From Panorpa germanica (lineage: Eukaryota; Arthropoda; Insecta; Mecoptera; Panorpidae), in assembly GCA_963678705.1 (NCBI GenBank), contig OY783205.1, forward strand, positions 5,766,001-5,830,000: a stretch of DNA of 64,000 bases, read 5' to 3'. Of this stretch, positions 48,061-60,760 are shown piece after piece. The position numbers were made by a program, and so were the translations under genes. How positions within the stretch are numbered: position 1 is the stretch's first letter; the number at the start of each line of letters is the position of its first letter. The notes under the pieces were generated by a model that saw only the letters and a program-made list of their open reading frames with translations, was not told the origin of the DNA and did no database searches.

Positions 48061-50270
48061 ATATGATACAAGTACTTTTTTGGAATACGAGATTATTCTG
48101 TTTATACCACAAACCACCCATCTGGGAACGCTCATGTTGGTACTACAGTGATAATTAAGAGCACAATTATGCACCAAATGCTGACAAAATATGAAGAAAG
48201 CTATTTGCAAGCCACGACCTTAGTAATAAATGATACAAAGGGTAATTTAACAATCTCTGCCGTGTACTGTCTACCTAGGCATGTAATTACCGAACAAGAA
48301 TTTTCTACATTCGTGGGTACACTAAGTAATAGATGTGTAGCGGGTGGAGACTGGAATGCGAAACATCTACATTAGGGATCAAGGCTGTCACTACCCCGAG
48401 GAAGACAACTGCTTCAGGTTATTAGTGAAAATAACTTGGTAAGCCACGCAACAAGCGAACCGACGCATTGGACAACAGATCCGAGGAAAATACCTGACTT
48501 GTTAGATTTGTTTATAACAAAAGGTGTCACAGGAAACTATTTACACGTTAAATATTGTTGTGACTTGTCATCTGATCATTCCCCGATTTTTCTAACAATC
48601 AGTACACAAATAATTTTAATGCAACGTCCTATAAAACTTGTTAGCAAACATACTGATTTTAACTACTTTCGCCAGTTTATATCTGAAAATATTTGCCTCA
48701 ACATGCGACTCAAGACACCTGAAGACCTTAAAAAACTCTGGAAGAACTCAAATGGCATGGAAATCTACTCCTCTAACGAAGAGCAAATCTCCAAGTCACA
48801 ACCAGTACCCGCTACATATTAGAGAAATGGTAAAAGGAAGAAGGAGATTGAGGATGACATGGCAAATGAAGCATAGCCTAGCGGATAAAAATAGTTTTAA
48901 TAAAGTATTACAAAACCTTAAAAGACTCATTCAAGCACATAAGGATGAAACTTTTGACTAGCATCTTGAAGGACTTACGCCATCTGTATGTACCGATTAT
49001 TCATTGTGGAAGACTGTGAAACGGACAAAACAACCAAAGCAATCAGTGCCACTAATTCGCAAAGAAACGACTGGACTATAAGTGTGAAAAAGAAAGCGGA
49101 TGCGTTTCCTGTTCACCTGCAACAAGTTTTCAACGAATTATGAACTGGACACACCTCTGCAAACGTCGGTTCCGGTAAAGACCTTTTCTTTAGTAGAAAT
49201 TAAAAAAGCTCTTAAATATGAACTGCATACATAAAAAGCTTCCGGTTATGATTTGATTACAGGTCTTATTCTTAAAGAACTGCCCCTAAGAGCAGTAATA
49301 TTAATAAAGTAAAAATCATATTTAATGCAATACTGAGAATTGGACACATTCCGGGGCAATGGAAAATCGCTATTATTGTTTAAATTCAAAAACCTGATAC
49401 ACCTCTTAATGAAATTAAATCACACAGACCTATTAGCCTTCTGTCCATCCTTTCCAAATTTTTCGAAAGGCTTTTACTAAAAAGAATAAAACCTTTCCTG
49501 ACCGACGTGATACAAAATAACCAGTTTGGTTTTCTGGAACAGCACGCTACAACAAAACAAGTCCATAGAGTAATGAATATGATAAATGAGGCCTTTTACA
49601 AAAAGCATTACTGCTCAGCAGTCTTTCAAGAGATTTGACAAAGTATGACACGCGGGTGTTATAAAATAAGGATTCATTCTACAGGATACTTTATTCATAT
49701 CTCCAAGACAGATGCTTCAGGGTGAAGTTTCAAGAGTTCCACAAGGTAGTGTTCTTGGCACAACTTTGTATACTGCAGATCTACCCACTAACTCCCAGGC
49801 AACAATAGCATTTTTAACTATGCATGAAACTTCAGATGTAGCATCACAGCAAGTACAAGCTATCCTAGACGAGATTCACGACTGGCTGCATTTAGATCGG
49901 CGCCTAACCTAGAAAAAGCACATTACTGAAAAACGTAACCAGCTACATTTTAAGTGCTGAAAGTTACACTGGCTTATTGGACACAAATCGCATTTATCCA
50001 ATAGCGTCAAACTAATGATTTATAAAACGATACTGAAACCTTACAAGGACAGTAAAAGAACCATTATGGAAATTCCGTGGTTCATAAGCAAGAAATTCAT
50101 CAACCAAGACTTCGGCATTACAACTGTGAAAAAAGAAATTAACAAATTCAACTACAGATACCAACATCGACTAAGCAATTACCCAAACTAACTAGCTGTG
50201 AAGTTACTGACTTTAAAAGACTAAAAAGATATAGTGTGTTAAAGCTACAACAACATTTTTAATTGTCATT
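48061..50270 (+). mobile_element. Jockey-like LINE, degenerate
   Basis: The endonuclease part runs from about 48070: NHPSGNAHVGTTVIIKS, ISAVYCLPRH, CVAGGDWNAKH, and DLSSDHSPI at about 48565. Reverse transcriptase follows: SHRPISLLSILSKFFERLL at about 49420, NNQFGFLEQHATTKQVHRV, and VPQGSVLGTTLYTADLP at 49735. The 3' frames end near 50250. It is similar in layout to the LINE at 29760 but a separate copy, with many breaks. Confidence 0.75.
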
Positions 50271-50343
50271 CATAGATGTAGCGGTCACTATTCGACTATT
50301 TCTTATCTAGGTTCATTTGCATTATTAGCAATTATATTATTAA

Positions 50344-51425
50344 TTGCTTTATAATTATATTATTATTTTGAATGCTAAATTACCCTGTGAACCATTTATT
50401 AAAAATACGAGACAATGTTATAAATGTTTAAGATATAACCATACGGCTAATCAATGTAAAGGAAAGAGTAGATGTAGCAAATGTGGTTCAAATGAACATA
50501 CGCTAAATTTATGTAAAAATGAAATCATAAAATGTGTAAATTGTGATGAAGAACATGATGCGACTGATAAAAATTGCAAAGAAAGAAAAAGGCAACAAGA
50601 AATAAAAATTTTAATGGGAAACAGAAATCTTAGTTATCAAGAAGCCGCTATTGAAATACCTCAAATTTGGAAAGACAAAAATTCGTATGCTGTAACTACA
50701 AAAAATAGATTTGATATATTATCTAATTATGAAAAGGACTTTCCTCAAAATTTAACAAGTTCATATAAGCCAGCACCCATTAGAAAAAGAACATATTTAG
50801 ATAGAAACTGTAAAAAGGAAAATATTAAAAAACAAAATGATATAAATGATAATAAAATTGAAACTAAACAGAATGAGAAAGAACAAAGTTTCATTAATTA
50901 TATTACAAATTCTACACCTAGAACTTATAATACAAGGAACAATTACAGAAAAAATGAACAAGATAATGACGAGGAACAAACAGAAAATAATTCTCAGAGG
51001 TCCATAAAAGTACCAAAAATTCAAACCAACTCTAAATTATTAGTATCACAAAATTTTAGTGAAAATAAAAATGAAGAAAGAAATAAATTCATGACGGATT
51101 CAAATAAATTTTCTGTATTTGAAAATATAGAAAGAGGAAGACAAAAATAGCGAAATTATAAAAATAATATAATATAAAAGCATACATATTAGAGTAACAT
51201 ATAAAATTATAATTATTAAATAGCGTCTATTCGTAAATAAGGTTTCTAGAAATTGATATTATACAGTGGAACGGACGGAAATTAATTAGTGAAATATTGA
51301 AATATTTATAAATTTGTAAAATTAAATTATAAACTATAAAAGATGTATTTAAAAAAGATTGTTGGTGGCTATGACGAAAGAAAGTCAAGGCAAATAAGTG
51401 AATAAATATAAAAAAAAAAAAAAAA
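50344..51425 (+). mobile_element. LINE ORF1 with almost all of ORF2 missing and an intact 3' tail
   Basis: A 268-codon frame ends at 51150. It has three zinc knuckles (CYKCLRYNHTANQC, CSKCGSNEHTLNLC, CVNCDEEHDATDKNC) and an Asn/Lys-rich tail, typical of I/jockey-group ORF1. The first in-frame methionine is upstream of the zinc knuckles only by about 16 residues, so the N-terminal half of ORF1 is missing. At about 51255 the start of ORF2 is visible (DIIQWNGRKLIS), then the sequence jumps to the last codons and tail (GTGGCTATGACG...AGTCAAGGCAAATAA...poly-A). The tail is nearly the same as at 45025-45085, so both copies belong to one family. Confidence 0.7.
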
Positions 51426-51633
51426 TATTAGCAATTATTGGTATTATTTGTAACAGATTGTAACGTGGCATATTATTACAATATAAAAGAAATAAAAAGT
51501 AAATAGGAGTCTTGAAAATAAAGCAAGAATTACAACCGGAAATAAATGTTATTTTACATTACTGAGCTTACTTAGATGTGCTTATATAAATTGTAAACTA
51601 AAACTCGTGATATATAAAATGCCAGTCGTAATA

Positions 51634-52682
51634 CGAGGGTAGACTGAAAAGTAATGCACACAAGCTTGTACAGCACAAATGAAATGATTTTTAGAAGCGC
51701 ACCAAGTAGAATGTTTAAATGACATGCCTCGTCTATACGCAGTCGCATGTTTGAGGTCGTTGAATTTATTCTGTGTATTTTGAAAAGCGAAAGTATGGAG
51801 ACATGTTTTAGCGCTATATCAACACATGTTAAAGAACGTGCTGTTTAACTGCTGAAAAAGTGATTCCGAATGAGATTCATGGTCGTTTAAAGGATGTTTA
51901 TGGCGATGATGCTGTACATAGCTCTACTGTAAATTGATGGGTAATAGAACTTCGTGAGTGCGAGCCTGCAAAAGCAATAATTGTTGATGAAAAACGCAAC
52001 GGCTCCGATCACTGCCACAGACCATAAACATCGCAAATTCGTAGTCGATTTGATTCAAAAAGAGCGGCGAGTCGCTCAAAAACGTATCGTAGAGCATATT
52101 GAAATATGCAATCAATGAACGTGTCGACATTATTTTATAATTGGGATATCGTAAAATCACAGACCAGAACAAACCGTGTCGATTGAAATGCTGCGAGCAA
52201 ATCTTGCAGCGCTACTGCGACATTCGTGAACAAGGAGAGACTTTCTTTTAAACTGGATAAGGACAACTGATAGCTTACGACAATGAAGAGAACAGATAGC
52301 GCTGAATATCTACATCTATCTTCCCCTCTGAGGAAATAGTTCATCTGCATTTGCAGATGTGTTAATAACGAGGGGTGGTAGAATGGAGTCAATAATTAGA
52401 CGCTCGTCCACACACCTTTTGCGCAACTGAAGAAGCTCTACGAAACTTGAAGTTTGGACCTATTTTACACCCCCTTGCTTGCTCTGATCTTGCGCCTTGT
52501 GATGATAATTTCTTTTCTCTACTCTGTGTAATTATTTCATTTCTGACAATAAGGTGAAGGTAGCAGAAGGTAGAGGAAGGTAGTATTGTACTTTCTGTCC
52601 GATCTTGCTATTTGTTCTTGTTCGCGCTGTTTGTCTTTTGTTTCAGACGACTCTCGTATATGGTTAGACTTTGTTACCCTCG
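51634..52682 (+). mobile_element. Mariner-family element, degenerate, with TA duplication
   Basis: It begins CGAGGGTAGACTGAAAAGTA after TA and ends TTACCCTCG before TA, about 1,049 bp. Frames include VIPNEIHGRLKDVYGDDAV, a TV..WV helix-turn-helix tail, and near the 3' end FGPILHPLACSDLAPCD, the PHPPYSPDLAPCD block with the last catalytic Asp. Several stops and frameshifts make it inactive. Confidence 0.75.
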
Positions 52683-53742
52683 TAAGACTTGGACTTTGAG
52701 AAAGAGCATTTGTAACCTCTTGTAGATTTGGAAAAGGAATATTTGTGGGCAGCGGCAGTATGTGAAAATGAACAATGGAGAATACGAAAAAATATATAGT
52801 AGATATCGAGAAAGCGAGATAGTGATATAAAATAAATATTAGGATAAAAAACAACAATTGCTAAGACATGTAGAAAAAAGGGAAGCTGAACCGCTAAGAA
52901 AGTAATGGAAGGGGCGTAAAATGACGATGAAGATCTCGGGTAAAGTGGAAATAATAAGTGGAACGGGACTTAAAGGAGATAGATGCGAATTTAGAGATGA
53001 AAGACAGGAAAAAAACACTTGTATCCTCCAAATCTTTAAACTCTTATATATCATACCTGATACGTGTGATTCCAGATTGCTTGTATTAATGCAGTAAATG
53101 GCATAAGTTGTAACTGAAAGAATTGGAATTGAAGTTGACGTTAGTACAAAAAAAGTAATTTATTAAGTTATTAGACTTAATATATCGAAGTTAGACGCAG
53201 CTGCGAAACTACGCCTGGCCGTTGTTCAGACATTCTAACTGTATCCTGTAAGTGTTGCAACATGCATCACTGCCTAGATTCACGTACACACGTGTATTAG
53301 TAAACGTGAAACAATGCTATCCGACGTTGCTCTACAGGAATACACTACCCAGCATTAATTGCGGCATCCCTGGGAATATGTTTGCTATATTTGATGATGC
53401 GTTTGGCATTTTGCGGCAGATATAATTATATTATATCTGGATATATTTTTTCGGTTTTAATTTACCTTTTTTTAGAAATCGAGATATCTTTTATTCAGTT
53501 CCATTTACTTTAATCATTCAAGGTTTTCGTGCAAATTTGATTCAATAATTAAATGATGTATACCTTCAGTTCGCCTTGATGGCAAAAAATGTTTTGTGAT
53601 TTAATTGGTTTTGAATGATCAAATGTTTGTAAATCCGGAACGAAAATGGTTTACACTTGTGGTTTGAATACAGAAATTTAGTTTATTCAAGTATTTTTAA
53701 CTCAGTTTTCTTAATCTATTTTTTTTTGATATTTCCATGCAG
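52683..53742. other. Intron sequence before the first cassette
   Basis: A purine-rich stretch at about 52740-53040 may be another LINE family A remnant, but I see no diagnostic motif. The rest is unassigned. The final bases form the acceptor of the 53743 microexon (TTTTGATATTTCCATGCAG). Confidence 0.4.
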
Positions 53743-54073
53743 ACCGTAGCTCATATGAGGAAAGCAAATCCTCAGAAAAAGGTAAGTTTAATGTTCAATA
53801 ATTCTGAAATCAATATTACCTTAATCTGTGTTCTATTATTTACATTCCTTTCTCTTAGAATTTAGCGCCGAAAGCTCAAGGGGTAAGTTTGTTAGGTTAA
53901 CTGGAAGGTTTCTTTGTCTTACGATGAACACTGATTTGTTAGGTACGCAAATTAAATCATTGCATGGGTTATCTACATGTTGCATAGGAAGAAAATTTCA
54001 TACTCCTTGTACTTGGTTGTACGGAGTAATTTATTTTTATTATTTTTTTTTTTTATATTGTATTTTATTATAA
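53743..54073 (+). CDS. Cassette 1: microexon plus putative peptide-coding terminal exon
   Basis: The 39-nt microexon 53743-53781 (phase 1 in and out, DRSSYEESKSSEK) ends in G|GTAAGT. After a 77-nt intron, exon 53859 encodes EFSAESSR. There it either splices at GG|GTAAGT (24-nt exon 53859-53882) or reads on. The continuation is GKFVRLTG..., then LGTQIKSLHGLSTCCIGR and FHTPCTW, then a run of aromatic residues to a stop at 54071. The continuation aligns residue by residue with cassette 2, with one 3-nt indel. Unlike cassette 2, no stop occurs after the last cysteine region, so its C-terminus may be decayed. Serine/glutamate-rich propeptide followed by a Cys peptide is the inferred plan. Confidence 0.5.
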
Positions 54074-54249
54074 TTTTTAATATACTCGTATTTTCTACAT
54101 CTTTGAAATCTTGTATCGTTCAGTTCTTAGTGGTTTTTAATAATTTCCAGGTCTTATTGATCGTAAAGTATATTTCAGCGGTAATCAATCAAATCACAGA
54201 GTTTTCTTGCTACAATTTATACAAATTCGAAATTTTTTAGCGACTCTTC

Positions 54250-55098
54250 TTTTGTGTTTGGTCCAATTTTCTACCGCAAATTTCACATGTTTCTCTAGTT
54301 ACTTCTAGTGCTTTTCATATTAAAGGGCCTAAAAAAGGTTCAACAATTTTGCATACGGAATGTCTCCAGTCGCCTGGTCTATTAGCCAGTTTATATGAAT
54401 TTTTTTTGTAATATATATTAAACGAGTGCAACATTTCCCTTTGAACATAAATTAAAACTTAAATTGAAATTACAACTTATTTTATTGAATTCAAATCATA
54501 CATACTAAGAAGACGCCGCTTTGCGACGGGGATAAACGCTGGTAACATATTCCTTTCCAGCATTTCTCATACATAGTAATGACAAATTTAGTTTGACGCT
54601 TTTTGAAAGTCCATATCCATTATTATACATTTTTTTCTGTGTACTTCTGTGATGCTGTGTATAATGTTATTTTTGTTGACTGCACATTAAGCACTTACAC
54701 TCTCTACCAGTATTGTATCGTTAATTCTGCTACCTAATACTTTCATCGTTAATTTATAATCCGAGTTGATTAAAGTTATATTTTTAAACTCAATACAATC
54801 GTTTTTCTGTTTTGGTATTAGTTTTAATACTCCTTGGGCTGATTTCTCCTTAATTATTTCTGATTTATTAATCATATTATTAGGGAGACGTAATGAATCA
54901 GGTCTAGTGAATGAGTCCTGGTGATCTGTTTTTTGTCAACATATTTTATTTATTTGCCATATCAAATAATTTATTATATTCTGTTGTAAGTTTCTTATCT
55001 ATGCTTTCTTATAGATGCACTTGGCTTTTCTTATGAGTACTTGGTTCTTAAAATTATTTTCAAAGAATTGTTCAGGATTCTCTTTTATGTCTTTGTAA
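54250..55098 (-). mobile_element. LINE remnant (L1/Tx1- or RTE-like reverse transcriptase), minus strand
   Basis: The minus-strand frame 54687-54875 reads QGVLKLIPKQKNDCIEFKN then ITLINSDYKLTMKVLGSRI, the motif LIPKK...WRPI(S/T)LLNxDYKIxxKxLxNRL. Upstream on the same strand, frames from 54900 to 55098 continue into 60387-60760 across the BEL insertion (for example KRSMKRSTFKFYFKV). The LINE is older than the BEL element. Confidence 0.55.
54500..54545 (+). mobile_element. Helitron-like 3' end
   Basis: GCCGCTTTGCGAC (a short hairpin) is followed by GGGGATAAACG and CTGG before T. It parallels the 3' end of the Helitron at 33442-34254 (GTCGCTTGCGACGGGGGTAAAAGCTAG). CTGG satisfies the CTRR rule. 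The 5' end was not found. Confidence 0.4.
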
Positions 55099-55103
55099 GA
55101 CGT

Positions 55104-55746
55104 TGGTTAGAAACGAAGTAGTTTCTAAATGTGTAATCTTAAGTTACTATTGTTAGTTTTAAGATGAAGTATTGACATTATAAATGTTATTGTTACATTT
55201 AAGATTTTATCAATATTGTTAGTCATAAGATATTATTCACCAATACATACAAATAATGTCACAACCCCACAAGCCGCCAAGGGCTGCTTGGCCGAGCTCA
55301 CTTTAAGACGTGTTAGAACACGTCTGTACTGTGCTATCCCCACTCCAAGGGTTTAGCTAAAAACGCATATAATAGGGAGATAGAATTCGTACATCCTAGG
55401 AAACAGACGTGTTTTATAATATAAACCCAATTATATTATATTTAATTCAGTAACTACAAACGCTGATAAAATTCGTGTTTCAACTAGAATAGACGCTCTT
55501 TTGTGATCATTACTCGAATGATGTATTATAAACTCAATTATAATATTTTAAATTAGAAAAAACACATTAGAGAAAGACATATATAGGCTAACGCTCATGT
55601 TTAGCCCTGCGGTGTGTAATTCAAGAAGTTGGTTTATTAATAAATGTATTTTAAGTGAAATCAACAAGTGTTATAATTTACAAAGTTACTAGCCTCTTCA
55701 AACCATTTTGATCCTTCGAACCGGATATTACATCGGTTCAATTTCA
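55104..55746 (+). repeat. 5' LTR of the 5.3-kb BEL/Pao element
   Basis: 643 bp, TG...CA, preceded by GACGT. The sequence just after it (TTTGGTCCTTCAAGCC) resembles the BEL/Pao leader and also the LTR's own GATCCTTCGAACCGG block. Confidence 0.85.
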
Positions 55747-58700
55747 TTTGGTCCTTCAAGCCTGAGCCTACAACGGTTCTACCCGATTGGTTCGATTCCT
55801 GTACCAGAGACCACAAGCTGATCCCAAGCGTCAGATGTGTTCGAGATTATTGAGATCGTGCAATTCCACTGTTCTACAAGCTGCTACTGAGAGCTGTCGC
55901 GGAGTTCATCAAAATATCAGGCTAGTGACCTATTCCTATTATTATTTTCCGAATTACATGCATGTATATGTCTTTGTTTATCTCATTGAGACAGGCTATT
56001 AAAAATTGTTAATTGCCTGATTTGCAGAACGCACTAGTTGTGCGTAATATTGTTATATAATAGTTTCGTTGATTCGTATTATATTAAATTGGTTAAAACA
56101 TTTAATTCTATTGTGGATTAAAAGTTATTATTGTTTTTTCATTGGTTTGATAAACGCGTTTACAATAAGTTTAAAATATTATATTATTTAAGCAAACACG
56201 TTAATATACATATATTCTGAGAAATATTGCGTCTCTGTTTTGCATCATAGTTATCCGAGGGTTATCTTACTTGCATAGGCTTGCTAAGGGTTCGTCACTA
56301 CACCACTTGAAATCCACTTGTTACGACTATTTTAAGAAGATAAGTAAAAGTATACTCCAGTTAGAATAAATATTCACTTTTAAATATTAAAATATCAAAA
56401 CTTGAAATACTTTAATATTAAAACTTTGTAATATTTAATTAATAATGGCGACTGCAATGAAAAAACTAAAAATTAAATTTGAAAATGTTATCGGTAAATT
56501 TGATTTACATTATGAAGAATGTAAAAACTTAAACCCGAATGACAAAAGTTCTTATTGTTTGCATACAATAAAAAATAGAAAAGAGGCAATCACGCCATTG
56601 ATAGAATCCATCGAGGATTTAGCTATTGATATACAATCATCGCTACCAGAGGATAGCGATGAATATAAATCGATTAAAATTAAGCTTAGTGATTTTCAAA
56701 AAAGACCCATTGAATTGTTATCTTTGTTTGATAAATTAATAATTGCACATGAACCACCGGTAAATCTGGAATTTGATATTTCTCCTCCACGATCAGTACA
56801 CTCAAGTAACTCTAATTGCAACCATTATAATAAATATAGATTACCGGAAATTCATTTAAAATCGTTCGATGGCTCAGTTGATAACTGGGCCGAATTTAGA
56901 GATTCTTTTATTTCGATGATACATGAGAATCCTGAAATAGATGACGCGCATAAATTTAGATATTTGAAATCCGCGCTACAATCTCAAGCACAAAAGGTTA
57001 TTTACGGACTTGAAACAAGCGCCGTCAATTATCCTATCGCATGGAGCCTCTTAGAGGATCGATATGAGAATAAGCAATTGATGATCACACATCATTTAAA
57101 ACGCTTAACTGAGACATCCCTTGTTAAGGGAGAAACCGCTAATGGCTTACGCAATTATATCGATGATATAACAAAACATGTTCGCGCATTAAAACGATTA
57201 GTAAAGGAGGAACAATTGTACGACACGTTAATTGTTTTCCTAACTGTTAATAGGCTGGATATTGACAGCCAACGACAATTCCATAAATTTGCAGCAGTTT
57301 CTTATCGCGAAGAGCTCTATTGTTAGACAATTTAAATACAAAATCTAGACAACCTGTAAAGGTACAGGCAAAACAAAGTTTAATCGCTACAAAGGACAAC
57401 GCGTGTTCCATATGTAAACGGGAACGGCATTTTGCTTTTAAATGTCAAGATATAATAAAACTCTCTCTGCCAGAGAGAAAGAAATTGATTGCATCAAAAA
57501 GATTATGTTTTAATTGCTTGCGTTCTGGACATCGAGTGTCAGAATGCAAATCCAAATATTCGTGCTTTAAATGTAAAGAAAGGCACAATACAATTTTGCA
57601 CAGTGTGGATTCGGATGAGGACTTACAACCCTCCCCTTCCCCCATGACTGTACTTACTAGCCGATTAGGTACTCGTAAAACAATGCTTGCTACCGCGGTA
57701 GTTCAAATTCCGAATAGTGAAGGCAAATTAATATTAGCCCGCGCCTTGTTAGATAGCGGCAGCGAATCTTCATTCGTTACACAGACATTAGCAAAACGTT
57801 TAAAATTACCTACACAAAATGCAAATGTGTCGGTAATCGGTTTAAGCGCAAGTAACACTCACGTTACAAAACAAATAACGATTAATGTACAATCAGTACA
57901 CAGTAAATATAGCAAAGAGTTGCGATGCTATATATTAAATAAGATCACAGACAATGTTCCTATCTGCGATACTGAACAGTTTGATTTGAATCTGCCCACT
58001 AATGTGAATTTGGCAGATCCAAACTATTTTAAGTCAAGTAAAATAGATATTTTGCTCGGGGCAGATATCTTTTGGAGCCTATTAGCTATTGGTCGAACAA
58101 ACCTTGGTAATGGGTTGCCAACCATACAAAAAACAACATTAGGCTGGATTTTAATTCCTAATACACTCAATTCTCGGAAAAACACAACGCAGTGTTTTTT
58201 AACGCAAAACCGTGAACTTGAGACAATAATAAATGAGGCACCGATTCTCTCGGAAGAGGAAACGGCGTGTGAAAAGCATTTCACAGAAACTACCACTCGT
58301 GCAGCGAGCGGTAAATTTCATAATATAAAAGAACCAATACTAGCATACAGACTAAATACAGTCACTTACGGTATGGCCGCTTCGGCATACCTGGCTATCA
58401 GAAGTCTTTCACAATTAGGTTACGACAACCAATTAAATAATCCAGTTGCTTCAAGAGCAATATTAGAAGACTTCTACGTGGACGATCTGATCACAGGATC
58501 CGATACGGTAGAAGCGTTAGTTCAAAAGTGTAAAGAAATAGATGCAATACTAAAACCTGCTGGTTTTATGCTTAGAAAATGGCTTTCGAATGAACCGAAA
58601 GTACTTGAGCAAATGCAATTGTTCAACGAAAATCATACAAGTGTCACATGGGGTGACACTAATAATACGCGCACGTTAGGAATACAGTGGCGTCCAAGCT

Positions 58701-59599
58701 TGGACTGTATATCCTACACAATTGACACCACAACGGTAGCAATAGTACCTACCAAACGCAATATACTATCATTTATTTCAAGTATATTTGATCCGCTAGG
58801 ACTTCTAGCTCCTTGCATAATCGTATTTAAAATGTTAATACAATCGTTATGGTTAAAGAATTTGACATGGGATGAGCCCGTATCAGAAGACATCGCCATT
58901 GAAAGGGCGAAAATCGCGAAAGCAATGACAGAGCAATATTTCGTGGAAATTTTCTCCTGCGCGTTCTCCACACCACGGTGGTGTGTGGGAAGCTAATATC
59001 AAATCAATGAAAACTCATTTTAAAAACGTTTTAGGGAATACTAATCTCGCGTACGAAGACATGTACACTGTATTAGTCCAAATTGAGTCAGTGTTAAACT
59101 CAAGACCCATCCATTCCATATCCAATGACCCCTCAGACCTTACCCGTCTTTCCCCTGGTCACTACCTGGTGGGAAGATCACTGACTGCCATACCTGCTTT
59201 TGATCCCGATCATGTGAATCAAATTAATCTACCGAGATTCTTTGCAATTCAACAGATTATGCAGCACTTCTGGATACGCTGGAATCAACTACAACAACGC
59301 AACAAATGGAAAACTTCCGTGGGTGATCGACCAGCCGTAGGCTAATTGGTGCTTATCAAGGACGATTCAACCGACGCTAAAAACGACCACAGAGTCGCTG
59401 AAGTAAAGACCGCCCAAGGATCTTTAAAGCGTTCGGTCAGAAATTTAGCACTTCTGCCATCACAGTGAAGTGTTTTATGTAAACAGCAATCAAGCTGATA
59501 TAAAAGCTAATAGTGTCAAATAAACTGATTAGATTTAAGCAAATGATTTTGTTTCAAATCGTTATAGAAAAATACCAGAATATTTCTCCGTGGGGAGTC

Positions 59600-60381
59600 T
59601 GGTTAGAAACGAAGTAGTTTCTAAATGTGTAATCTTAAGTTACTATTGTTAGTTTTAAGATAAAGTATTGACATTATAAATGTTATTGTTATATTTAAGA
59701 TTTTATCAATATTGTTAGTCATAAGATATTATTCACCAATACATACAAATAATGTCACAACCCCACAAGCCGCCAAGGGCTGCTTGGCCGAGCTCACTTT
59801 AAGACGTGTTAGAACACGTCTGTACTGTGCTATCCCCACTCCAAGGGTTTAGCTAAAAACGCATATAATAGGGAGATAGAATTCGTACATCCTAGGAAAC
59901 AGACGTGTTTTATAATATAAACCCAATTATATTATATTTAATTCAGAAAATACAAACGCTGATATAAAATTCGTGTTTCAACTAGAATATACGCTCTTTT
60001 GTGATCATTACTCGAATGATGTATTATAAACTCAATTATAATATTTTAAATTAGAAAAACACATTAGAGAGAAAGACATATATAGGCTAACGCTCATGTT
60101 TAGCCCTGCGTTGTGTAATTCAAGAAGTTGGTTTATTTAATAAATATAGTTTAAGTGAAATCAACAAGTGTTATCATTTACAAAGTTACTAGCCTCTCTA
60201 GAAGAACTCCAAGCATATAGAAAACTCTATATGCACCTTTATGTGTAGTGAATATCTGTTTACTAGGAACTAGTCCGAACTAAACACTTTAAGCACAAAG
60301 AGTCTGACCTTACAACTCAGACTAGATATAGCTACACTCCATTTTGATCCTTCGAACCGGATATTACATCGGTTCATTCCA
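59600..60381 (+). repeat. 3' LTR of the 5.3-kb BEL/Pao element
   Basis: 782 bp, followed by GACGT. It carries an extra block of about 135 bp (from about 60200 to 60336) not found in the 5' copy. Confidence 0.85.
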
Positions 60382-60386
60382 GACGT

Positions 60387-60760
60387 TATTTCTTCTCCAG
60401 TTGCAGATTGGATTTTTTGCGGTCTATTTTTTCTTTCATCATTACTTACTTATTTCCTCTTACGTTATTGTATCCTAGTTGCATTTCTTCTAATTTTTAA
60501 CTTCTTTGAGATGGTCCCAAACGCATTCATTGTTGTTTTGCTTCTCATTCAGTTCATTTACTTTAAAATAAAATTTGAATGTGCTTCTTTTCATGGATCT
60601 TTTAATAGCTTTTGTTTTTAATGTTTTTTTAAAGCAGGTTTTTAAACTTCGTTCTGTTTGCGAACTGACATTTGCATGCTTTTCTATTTATTTGCTTTTC
60701 CCTTTAGCTTTAATTACCTCTTTATTTATCTTCCGAGAAGAAGATCGCGGTGGTGTGCGC
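60387..60760 (-). mobile_element. Upstream part of the minus-strand LINE cut by the BEL element
   Basis: Minus-strand frames are Lys/Asn-rich and read toward the BEL border (KRSMKRSTFKFYFKVNELNE), consistent with the linker between endonuclease and reverse transcriptase of the LINE at 54250-55098. No catalytic motif is seen on this side. Confidence 0.4.

Larger units (their letters stand above)
55104..60381 (+). mobile_element. BEL/Pao LTR retrotransposon, 5.3 kb, broken
   Basis: The 5' LTR is 55104-55746 and the 3' LTR 59600-60381. Both start TGGTTAGAAACGAAG and end near GGTTCA-TTCCA. They are flanked by the 5-bp duplication GACGT (55099-55103, 60382-60386). Parts in order are a gag-like region, zinc knuckles, an aspartic-protease region (LLDSGSESSFV), part of the reverse transcriptase, and the C-terminal end of the integrase. 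The interior is shorter than usual for the family and interrupted, with about three breaks, so it is not whole. LTRs differ by roughly a dozen small changes plus one block of about 135 bp present only in the 3' copy, so it is fairly young but older than the BEL at 36072. It is inserted into a minus-strand LINE. Confidence 0.9.

Noticed and set aside
52740-53040. Purine-rich tract as another LINE family A copy
   Set aside because: Composition fits, but no C-x2-C...H...C or other diagnostic block is visible.
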